Below are positions 54,426-61,959 of a DNA stretch of 64,000 nt, one piece after another (within the stretch, counting starts at the first letter, position 1; each line of letters starts with the position of its first letter). Below the pieces are notes generated by a model that saw only the letters and a program-made list of their open reading frames with translations, was not told the origin of the DNA and ran no database searches. The stretch is from contig NZ_MUZU01000010.1 of NCBI RefSeq assembly GCF_002000085.1, forward strand, positions 62,001 to 126,000, given 5' to 3'. This DNA is from Pseudocolwellia agarivorans. Lineage in GTDB: Bacteria > Pseudomonadota > Gammaproteobacteria > Enterobacterales > Alteromonadaceae. The translations under genes and the position numbers were made by a program.

Positions 54426-54526
54426 GTGGTTACTTTAATCCAATACAACATAGAGTAAGTGCTTTAAATGTCGCTTAATCAATCATGAGCGGTGTTAATA
54501 AATATTTGTAAATGATGAGAAAAAAT

Positions 54527-56068
54527 ATGAAAAAAATATGGACAAAATCAATACTAAGTACGGTGTGCGCAATAGGATTATCTTCTTGTGCTTTAACTGA
54601 CTCCCAAACAGGTAACGTGTTACAAATTGAAAAGGAGAAAAAATCTAATGTTCTGGTTTTATTCTTTGATGACATGCGTTTTGATACTTTTTCATATCGT
54701 GGTGGTCCAGTAAATACTCCTAATATCGATGCTTTAGCTAACGAAGGTGTTCAGTTTAATAATGCGATGACGACTACAGGTTTATGTTCGCCATCTCGTG
54801 CTGCTTTATATACAGGACGCTGGGGACATAAAAATGGTTTAGACGATAATGTTGACCTTTACCATTCTCGTCAATCAGAGCTTGATTTAAAAGAAGGAGG
54901 CTTAATACGCCGAGCTGCAGATGCCGGCTATTTAGTAGGGCATGTGGGTAAATGGCATTTAGGTGCTCGTGGTACTGAATTACGTGGTGCTGAAATTGAC
55001 TTAGCACAAGGACATGAACCGCGTGAACGCTTTACTCGTCCGTATACGCCTTACTCAAAAGTTAAACAGGTTGAAGGTTATTACAAAGGTAAGTTAGATA
55101 AAAACGGTGAAAAACATGAGTACTGGATAACATTAGACGGTACTTATGAAGACACCGAAGCTTATAAAAAAGTCGTTGCTGGTAAGCAAATGTTAAAACA
55201 AGTAGCTAAAGATGAGCGTCCATTCTTTGGTGTTATTAGTTTTAACCAACCACATCCTGCTTATCGTGTGCCTGAACCTTACGCAAGTATGTTTGATCCT
55301 AAAACTCTTAAATTACCTAAAAATCACCTCTCTAAACGCGTAAATAAACCACTTGCTCAAGAAGGTATTTGGTGGCCTTGGCATGATGTGGGTCATATGA
55401 GTGATATGGATTGGCGTAAATCTCGTGCTTATTATTATGGCGCAATTGCTATGGTAGATCGTATTGTTGGTGAGCTTATACAAACAGCAAAAGATGAAGG
55501 CGTTTACGACGACTTAACGATTGTTTTATTAGGTGACCAAGGCAGCATGTTAGGTGAACATTCATTATACGACAAAGGCCCATATGCTTATGATGAATTG
55601 ATGCGTATGCCTCTTATTATTAAACGTCCAGGTAACGCCCCTAAAATAGTAAACCGTCAAGTTTCTATGCTTGATCTGACGCCAACACTTGCTGAAATTA
55701 TGCATTTAGAAAACGATGGCGATGTTGATGGCTTCTCACTGAACCCTTTAATTGAAAAAGGTGATAACGCTGAAGAATACAAAGATAAAGAAGACACTGC
55801 GCTGTATGCATACGAATGGTACAACGGCTCATGGTTTGGTATTCGTGCGATTAGAACACCTGAAATGAAGTTTGTTTGGAATCCAGGTGATACCCGCGAT
55901 GAACTTTACGACCTTAAAGCAGATCCTGTTGAACTAAACAATTTAATTGGTAACAAAAACTATACAGTTAAGTTAACTAAAATGGCTAAATTATTAGAAA
56001 AAGAACTGGTTAGAGTAAGCGATCCGTCAGTGGCTAAATTTAGACATCATTACAAAGATTATCTTTAA
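54527..56068 (+). CDS. Type I (S1) sulfatase, CSPSR type, lipoprotein
   Basis: 513 residues from ATG 54527; ATGs at 54512 and 54515 lie upstream without a ribosome site. Lipoprotein signal MKKIWTKSILSTVCAIGLSSC. Sulfatase layout: VLVLFFDDMRFDTFSYRGG, the catalytic CSPSRAALYTGR with Cys at about residue 87 (converted to formylglycine), GHVGKWHLGARG, and LLGDQGSMLGEHSLYDKGPYAYDELMRMPLIIK. It cleaves a sulfate ester on an algal glycan, outside the cytoplasm. It is the first enzyme gene of the operon with the enolase-family and aldehyde dehydrogenase genes. The different motif from the two later sulfatases suggests a different sulfate position. Confidence 0.93.
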   Translation: MKKIWTKSILSTVCAIGLSSCALTDSQTGNVLQIEKEKKSNVLVLFFDDMRFDTFSYRGGPVNTPNIDALANEGVQFNNAMTTTGLCSPSRAALYTGRWGHKNGLDDNVDLYHSRQSELDLKEGGLIRRAADAGYLVGHVGKWHLGARGTELRGAEIDLAQGHEPRERFTRPYTPYSKVKQVEGYYKGKLDKNGEKHEYWITLDGTYEDTEAYKKVVAGKQMLKQVAKDERPFFGVISFNQPHPAYRVPEPYASMFDPKTLKLPKNHLSKRVNKPLAQEGIWWPWHDVGHMSDMDWRKSRAYYYGAIAMVDRIVGELIQTAKDEGVYDDLTIVLLGDQGSMLGEHSLYDKGPYAYDELMRMPLIIKRPGNAPKIVNRQVSMLDLTPTLAEIMHLENDGDVDGFSLNPLIEKGDNAEEYKDKEDTALYAYEWYNGSWFGIRAIRTPEMKFVWNPGDTRDELYDLKADPVELNNLIGNKNYTVKLTKMAKLLEKELVRVSDPSVAKFRHHYKDYL

Positions 56069-56138
56069 ACACTCAATTTTAATTAGTCGGTTAGTTGATA
56101 AATAACAGCCTAAAATAACAAATAAAGTAGCGAAATAA

Positions 56139-57290
56139 ATGAAAATAGAATGTATTAAAACTCACCACTTACGATGCGAACTAGATCAGCCTTTTGGTTT
56201 TTCTCAATGGTCTTACGCACAACGAAACGTTTTGGTTATTGAAATCATTACTGATACTGGCGTTTCAGGTTGGGGCGAATGTTATGGACCTGCAGATGTA
56301 ACACAAGCGGCTGTCGAAAAGTTTTTTGCGCCTCGCATAATTGGTATGCCAGCTTTATCTACCGATGTTATTTGGCAACATATGTGGCGTTCGGCATTAG
56401 ATTTTGCGCGTGGCGGGATCATGATGGGCGCTATGTCAGGTATTGATATGGCGTTATGGGATCTAAAAGGTCATGCGCTAGGTTTAAGTGTTAGCGACCT
56501 AATGGGTGGTAAACATCGCGATAAAGTGCCTTGTTACGCTACAGGAATGTACTACACCGACTTACCTGAAGATGAGCTATTAACGTCTTTAGTTGATGAA
56601 GGTGTTAGTTATGCAAACGAAGGTTTTAAAGCCATGAAAATCAAAGTGGGAAAAAATCCTGATTTTGATATTAAGTTTATTCGAGCTATTCGTAAAGCCT
56701 TACCAAATATAGAGCTTATGGCTGACTCTAATCATGCATTTGACCTACCTGAAGCGATCCGTGTAGGTAGAGTCTTAGATGAATGTAATTTTGGCTGGTT
56801 TGAAGAACCACTGTCGCCAGAACATCCTCATTTGTTTAGACAATTACACGCAAAAATTGATACACCCTTATCTACAGGCGAATGTGAGCAAACTCGTTGG
56901 GGCTTTAAAACTTTAATTGAGCAAGGCCATGTGTCTTTATTGCAGCCTGATCTTGCCTATTGTGGTGGCCCAAGCGAAGCCTTGAAAATTAGAGCTATGG
57001 CGTCAGCACACGGTATCAATTGTATTCCTCACGTTTGGGGAACACAGCTTAACTTAGCTGCCGGAACTCACTTTTTAGCTAGTGCTTATCATGAGCCGGG
57101 TCGGGCAGAACCGAAAAAATTATTACTTGAATATGATCGTACCGAAAATCCACTTCGCGATGAGTTATACGAAGTTGTTGTAGAAGTAAAAAATGGCGAA
57201 GCAACCGTTCCTACAGCACCAGGCTTAGGTGTAAAAATAGATCGTAACGCTTTAAAACAATTTGACATAAATGAGACTGAAACAAAATGA
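56139..57290 (+). CDS. Enolase-superfamily protein, 3,6-anhydrogalactonate cycloisomerase candidate
   Basis: 383 residues of the mandelate-racemase subgroup. Acid/base and metal residues: KIK at 167-169, D196 in ADSNHAFD, E222 in WFEEPLS, E248 in STGECEQTRW, and H298 in IPHVWGTQ. It therefore has both a KxK and a His catalytic position, fit for ring opening or dehydration of a sugar acid. It overlaps the aldehyde dehydrogenase gene by 4 bp (ATGA), and that pair is the signature of anhydrogalactose breakdown: dehydrogenase to anhydrogalactonate, then cycloisomerase to 2-keto-3-deoxygalactonate. L-fuconate or L-rhamnonate dehydratase is the alternative reading. Confidence 0.85.
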   Translation: MKIECIKTHHLRCELDQPFGFSQWSYAQRNVLVIEIITDTGVSGWGECYGPADVTQAAVEKFFAPRIIGMPALSTDVIWQHMWRSALDFARGGIMMGAMSGIDMALWDLKGHALGLSVSDLMGGKHRDKVPCYATGMYYTDLPEDELLTSLVDEGVSYANEGFKAMKIKVGKNPDFDIKFIRAIRKALPNIELMADSNHAFDLPEAIRVGRVLDECNFGWFEEPLSPEHPHLFRQLHAKIDTPLSTGECEQTRWGFKTLIEQGHVSLLQPDLAYCGGPSEALKIRAMASAHGINCIPHVWGTQLNLAAGTHFLASAYHEPGRAEPKKLLLEYDRTENPLRDELYEVVVEVKNGEATVPTAPGLGVKIDRNALKQFDINETETK

Positions 57291-58717
57291 GCAATATACA
57301 ATACAAAATGCTAATTAATGGTGAATTAGTTAGCGGAGATAAAAGTTTCCCTGTAGTTAATCCTGCAACAGAAGAAGTTATTGCAGATGTACCACAAGTT
57401 ACTGCAGAGCAAATTACCCAAGTTATTTCTAGTTCTAAAGCAGGATTTGCGACTTGGTCTAAAATGTCTTTAGCAAAACGTGCAGAATTAATTTTTGCTT
57501 ATGCCGATATTTTAGAAAAGCACAAAGAAGAAATCGTTGATATTTTAATTGCTGAAACTGGTAAGCCAGCAGATAACGCTGAATACGATTTTGATATGTT
57601 AACTACGTGTTTACGTTTCTTTGTTGAAGAAGCTAAGCGTTTAGACCAACCTGTATTAGGTGATCCTGATGGTCGTTTCTTAAACTACATTATGCGTCAA
57701 CCTTTAGGCGTTGCAGTAGGGTATTTAGCATGGAATTTTCCATTACTTAATGTCGGTTATAAATTAGGTCCTGCACTTGCAGCTGGTTGTTCCGCAATTA
57801 TTAAACCTTCTCAAGTTACGCCATTAGCAAGTTTACGTGTTGCTGAACTTTCAGTTGAAGCAGGTATTCCAGCCGGTGTTATTAACATGATCACATCAAA
57901 CGATTATGACGTAACTAATCCATTACTAACCAGTAAAGATGTTTCATTATTTACTATGATCGGCTCAACACGAGCGGGTGTAAATGCAATGAAAACTGCT
58001 TGCACTAACATTAAACACTTCTCTGTTGAATTAGGCGGTAATGCACCTGTAGTTGTATACGATGATGCCGACATTAAACGTGCGGCAACAGATATTGTAA
58101 ACCTTAAGTTTGCTAATACAGGTCAAGTGTGTGTTTCACCAAACCGTTGTTTAGTTCATGAATCTGTTTATGACGAATTTGTTGCCTACGCTAAAGCACA
58201 CGCAGAAGGGATAACTCTTGCTGCTGGCCGTGCAGAAGGTCATCTAATGGGTCCACTAGTGAACGACAAAGAGCGTCAACGTGTATTAGGTTTAGTTAAT
58301 GCTTCTGTAGAGCAAGGCGCAACTGTTGCTCTTGGTGGTAACGCGGTAGATAAAAAAGGTTTTTACATGGAACCGACTATTTTAACTAACGTAACGTTAG
58401 ACATGCCAATTACAACGGATGAAATTTTTGGTCCTGTACTTCCTATCGTTAAGTATACCGACGCTGATGATGTAATTGCCTTAGCAAACGACAACGAATA
58501 CGGATTATCAGCTTACGTATACACCACTAATTTACAACGTGGTTTACAAGCGGCTGAGCAGATCCAAGCGGGTAGTGTATGTATAAACGAAGTTCACTAT
58601 TCAGTGCATTTACCTCATGGTGGTTTAAAACAATCAGGTGTAGGTAAAGATTGCTCTCAATACAGCTTAGAAGAATACATGACACTTAAACGCGTTTCTG
58701 TATTAGTAAATGACTAG
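57287..58717 (+). CDS. NAD(P)-dependent aldehyde dehydrogenase, 3,6-anhydrogalactose dehydrogenase candidate
   Basis: 476-residue aldehyde dehydrogenase. Catalytic Cys282 in NTGQVCVSPNR and Glu248 in FSVELGGNAPVVVYDDAD are present, with the cofactor region PLGVAVGYLAWNFPLL and KPSQVTPLAS. It resembles the succinate-semialdehyde/lactaldehyde branch. Coupled translationally to the enolase-family gene (ATGA overlap) and surrounded by sulfatases, it most likely oxidises the aldehyde form of 3,6-anhydrogalactose. The family alone would also allow lactaldehyde or other sugar aldehydes. Confidence 0.9.
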   Translation: MSNIQYKMLINGELVSGDKSFPVVNPATEEVIADVPQVTAEQITQVISSSKAGFATWSKMSLAKRAELIFAYADILEKHKEEIVDILIAETGKPADNAEYDFDMLTTCLRFFVEEAKRLDQPVLGDPDGRFLNYIMRQPLGVAVGYLAWNFPLLNVGYKLGPALAAGCSAIIKPSQVTPLASLRVAELSVEAGIPAGVINMITSNDYDVTNPLLTSKDVSLFTMIGSTRAGVNAMKTACTNIKHFSVELGGNAPVVVYDDADIKRAATDIVNLKFANTGQVCVSPNRCLVHESVYDEFVAYAKAHAEGITLAAGRAEGHLMGPLVNDKERQRVLGLVNASVEQGATVALGGNAVDKKGFYMEPTILTNVTLDMPITTDEIFGPVLPIVKYTDADDVIALANDNEYGLSAYVYTTNLQRGLQAAEQIQAGSVCINEVHYSVHLPHGGLKQSGVGKDCSQYSLEEYMTLKRVSVLVND

Positions 58718-58777
58718 TTAAATAAAATTCAGGTTCCTTATTTAGGTCTATGAGGAGCCTGTCGGGGACAAAGAAAA

Positions 58778-60235
58778 ATGATAATAAATAATTCATTCAA
58801 ATCACTATCAATGATTGCCGCTCTTTTATGTAGTAGTTGTGCTATTGCTAGTAAAGCACCAGAGCGGCCAAATATTCTATTCATTCTTGCTGATGATTTA
58901 GGCTACGCAGATGTAGGGTTTAATGGTTCACCAGATATTAAAACACCAAACCTAGATAAATTAGCAAGTAATGGCACAGTATTCACTTCTGCGTATACCG
59001 CACACCCCTTTTGTGGTCCAAGTCGTGCAGGTTTATTAACTGGGCGTTATCCTCACAAATTTGGCTCACAATTTAATCTGCCTGAAAGCGATTCATCTGG
59101 CGGTTTAGGTGTACCTGTAGAAGAAACTTATATTAGTGATGTTTTACATAACTCTGGTTATTTTACTGGTGCTATTGGTAAGTGGCACCTAGGAGAAATG
59201 GCTGAACATCATCCAAATGTTAGGGGCTTTGATGAGTTTTATGGTTTTCTAAATGGTGGTCATCAATATTTCCCAGAAGAGTTTAAAGCCAGTGTTAAAC
59301 AATGGAAAGCACAAGGTTTAGAGCATGCTATTCCAGGATACTTCCGTCCTTTAGAACATAATGGACAAGATGTGGATGAAAAAGAATACATCACAGATGG
59401 TTTATCAAGAGAAGCTGTAACTTTTATTGAAAAAGCCGCCAAGAAAAAAGATCAACCTTTCTTTCTTTATTTAGCTTACAACGCGCCACATTCGCCAATG
59501 CAAGCTAAAGAAGAAGACATGGCGATGTTTCCTGAAATTAAAGACAAAAAGCGTAAAACTTATGCAGGAATGGTTTATGCAGTTGACCGTGGTGTTAAAA
59601 AAATTGTTGAAAGTTTAAAAGCTACAGGACAATTCGAGAACACATTAATTGTCTTTACCAGTGATAACGGCGGTAAATTAAAGTTTGGCGCTAATAATTA
59701 TCCTTTAACTGCAGGAAAAGGCAGTGTACATGAAGGCGGATATCGCGCACCTATGTTTTTCCATTGGCCAAACCAAGTTCCTGCCAATAAAAAATATACC
59801 TATCCAGTTTCAGCTTTAGATTTTTTCCCAACGTTTGCTGGTTTAGCTAACGCTGAAATACCCACATCAAAACAACTTGACGGAAAAAATATTTGGTCAA
59901 AGTTTCTTGCTAACGAAAGCGCAAGAAAGGGCGAAACTATTTTTGCTATGCGTCACCGATTGGGTTATTCAGACGTCTCTGCACGTAAAGATAACTGGAA
60001 AGTAATTAGAACGGCTAACGGTAAATGGCAGCTATTTGACGTTGATAAAGACATGGCAGAAAAACATGATTTAAGTGCAAAACATCCAAATATTGTACGT
60101 GAATTAGTAACTTCGTTAAGCACATGGAGTTGGACTCATGCAGATCCTAAGTGGTTTCATATCCATAAAGAAGGATACGAATGGCGTGAAAAATCAATGC
60201 CTCGTTTTCATGAGACATTTAGCTTAGATAAATAA
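58778..60235 (+). CDS. Type I (S1) sulfatase, CGPSR type, secreted
   Basis: 485 residues. Sec signal ending near AIA|SKA (about residue 25). Sulfatase core [34 protein letters not shown], catalytic [18 protein letters not shown] (Cys about residue 79), [26 protein letters not shown], and [43 protein letters not shown] with this layout is usual for the S1_19-like group that includes carrageenan sulfatases. It lies 60 bp after the aldehyde dehydrogenase in the same transcript. The exact sulfate position is not deducible. Confidence 0.94.
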   Translation: MIINNSFKSLSMIAALLCSSCAIASKAPERPNILFILADDLGYADVGFNGSPDIKTPNLDKLASNGTVFTSAYTAHPFCGPSRAGLLTGRYPHKFGSQFNLPESDSSGGLGVPVEETYISDVLHNSGYFTGAIGKWHLGEMAEHHPNVRGFDEFYGFLNGGHQYFPEEFKASVKQWKAQGLEHAIPGYFRPLEHNGQDVDEKEYITDGLSREAVTFIEKAAKKKDQPFFLYLAYNAPHSPMQAKEEDMAMFPEIKDKKRKTYAGMVYAVDRGVKKIVESLKATGQFENTLIVFTSDNGGKLKFGANNYPLTAGKGSVHEGGYRAPMFFHWPNQVPANKKYTYPVSALDFFPTFAGLANAEIPTSKQLDGKNIWSKFLANESARKGETIFAMRHRLGYSDVSARKDNWKVIRTANGKWQLFDVDKDMAEKHDLSAKHPNIVRELVTSLSTWSWTHADPKWFHIHKEGYEWREKSMPRFHETFSLDK

Positions 60236-60243
60236 AGGAGACA

Positions 60244-60281
60244 ATAAGAGGTACTTTACTCATTATTCAAGTACCTCTTAT
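60244..60281. other. Intercistronic hairpin between the two CGPSR sulfatase genes
   Basis: ATAAGAGGTACTT and AAGTACCTCTTAT, a 13-bp perfect stem with a 12-nt loop, directly after one sulfatase stop and 10 bp before the next start codon. No U-tract is present; it could control stoichiometry by processing or partial termination and may mask the next ribosome site. Confidence 0.65.
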
Positions 60282-60290
60282 CAAATACAT

Positions 60291-61754
60291 ATGAAAATAT
60301 TACATTCAATATTACTTGTTTGCTTACTAGGAGCCTGTAGCCAAGAATCAGTCTCTCAAGAAATAGACAAACAACCAAAACAAAAAAAACAACCTAACAT
60401 TGTTCTAATCTTCTCAGATGATGCAGGCTATGCTGACTTTGGTTTTCATGGCAGTAAAGTTATAAAAACACCTCATTTAGATAAATTAGCTAAAGAAGGT
60501 ATGTTGTTTAAGCAGGCTTATGTATCTGATCCTACTTGTGGTCCTTCTCGTGCAGGGCTTATGACGGGTAAATACCAACAACGTTTTGGTGTTGAAGAAA
60601 ACAACGTACCAGGTTATATGAGCCCTAATTCAGCCGCTGACGGTGCTGATATGGGAGTGCCTGTTGATCAAGTTACTATGGGGCAATACCTTAAAAAGCA
60701 AGGTTATGCCACAGCATATTATGGAAAGTGGCATCTTGGAGGTGCTGATAAATTTCACCCCACTAGACGTGGTTTTGATGAATTTTATGGTTTTCGTGGT
60801 GGAGCAAGAAGTTTTTTCGCGTACACCGATAAGAAAAAGCCACATGATGTTTTAGATTACAACGAACGTAATTTTGGTGAAATGGTTGAGTTTGAAGGCT
60901 ATTACACTGATGTTTTAGCGGATGAAACTATTGACTTTATTGAAAGAAGCGCTAAAAAAGATGTGCCATTTTTTACCTTTGTGGCATTTAATGCTCCACA
61001 TACACCAATGGAAGCAACAGAAGAAGATTTAGCGCAATTTCCTAACTTAACGGGTAATCGCAAAATTTATGCTGCCATGATGTTAGCCTTTGATAGAGCA
61101 TCGGGTAAAATTTTAGATAAATTAAAAGAACTTGGTATTGACGATAACACTATTGTAATTTACACCAATGACAACGGTGGTCCAACAGACAAAAATGCTT
61201 CAAGTAACCTCCCATTAAGTGGTACTAAATCTAATCATTTAGAAGGTGGCCTTCGTGTTCCTTTTCTAATGAAGTGGCCAGGTAAAATCCAACCTAATAC
61301 AACTTTTGATAATCCAGTAATGACCTTAGATTTACTGCCTACCTTTTTTGCTGCTGCTGGTGGTGATGCTACTTCAATTACTGATATAGATGGCGTTGAT
61401 TTAATGCCTTATATCAATGGAACTAAAGAAGAGCGCCCTCATGAAGTGATGTATTGGAAAAAAGACGCTAGAGCAACGATTCGTGTAGGTGATTGGAAAC
61501 TTATTCGTTTTCCTGATCGTCCAGCAGAACTCTACAAAATACCTGAAGATGTACGTGAAATTGATAACTTAGCGACTGATTACCCTGAAGTTGTTAAGAA
61601 AATGTATAAAGAACTGTTTAAATGGGAATCAACATTAGAGCGTCCACGTTGGTTACTTAAAAGAAAGTTTGAAAATGTTGATATCGATCGTATGGATAAG
61701 TACAGAGCAAAAATTTTAGAGAAAAAAGTAAATAAAAACAAAGTGGTTTTATAA
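60291..61754 (+). CDS. Type I (S1) sulfatase, CGPSR type, lipoprotein
   Basis: 487 residues. Lipoprotein signal [16 protein letters not shown]. Core [33 protein letters not shown], catalytic [18 protein letters not shown] (Cys about residue 83), [26 protein letters not shown], and [40 protein letters not shown]. It is clearly a relative of the preceding sulfatase, probably by old duplication, but with different N-terminal targeting (lipid-anchored against soluble) and different loops, so a different sulfate or chain length is likely. It is the last gene before the next receptor gene, whose own operator lies 59 bp after this stop. Confidence 0.94.
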   Translation: MKILHSILLVCLLGACSQESVSQEIDKQPKQKKQPNIVLIFSDDAGYADFGFHGSKVIKTPHLDKLAKEGMLFKQAYVSDPTCGPSRAGLMTGKYQQRFGVEENNVPGYMSPNSAADGADMGVPVDQVTMGQYLKKQGYATAYYGKWHLGGADKFHPTRRGFDEFYGFRGGARSFFAYTDKKKPHDVLDYNERNFGEMVEFEGYYTDVLADETIDFIERSAKKDVPFFTFVAFNAPHTPMEATEEDLAQFPNLTGNRKIYAAMMLAFDRASGKILDKLKELGIDDNTIVIYTNDNGGPTDKNASSNLPLSGTKSNHLEGGLRVPFLMKWPGKIQPNTTFDNPVMTLDLLPTFFAAAGGDATSITDIDGVDLMPYINGTKEERPHEVMYWKKDARATIRVGDWKLIRFPDRPAELYKIPEDVREIDNLATDYPEVVKKMYKELFKWESTLERPRWLLKRKFENVDIDRMDKYRAKILEKKVNKNKVVL

Positions 61755-61766
61755 ACAAGAATAATC

Positions 61767-61792
61767 GATAACCTTTTTTCAAAGGTTATCGA
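61767..61792 (+). terminator. Hairpin after the last sulfatase gene
   Basis: CGATAACCTTT-tttc-AAAGGTTATCG, an 11-bp perfect stem 13 bp after the stop. The U-tract is weak (AGATTAATTG). Confidence 0.6.
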
Positions 61793-61812
61793 GATTAATT
61801 GTTTGTAATATC

Positions 61813-61827
61813 AAACATCATATGTTT
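61813..61827. promoter_or_regulatory. Shared regulon motif AAACATCATATGTTT, site 4
   Basis: Perfect copy in the same orientation as site 3, between the last sulfatase and the 61960 receptor gene, about 130 bp upstream of its start. Confidence 0.78.
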
Positions 61828-61959
61828 AACTAGGTGTTATCAATGCACTTGAAGGGTTTTGATAAAGAAAAACAAGGTGTCTAATTAAACACCGATTTTA
61901 AAACAAGGTAATAGCTATAACTATCTACCGAAAATACTAAAATATGTGGGGGAGACTAC

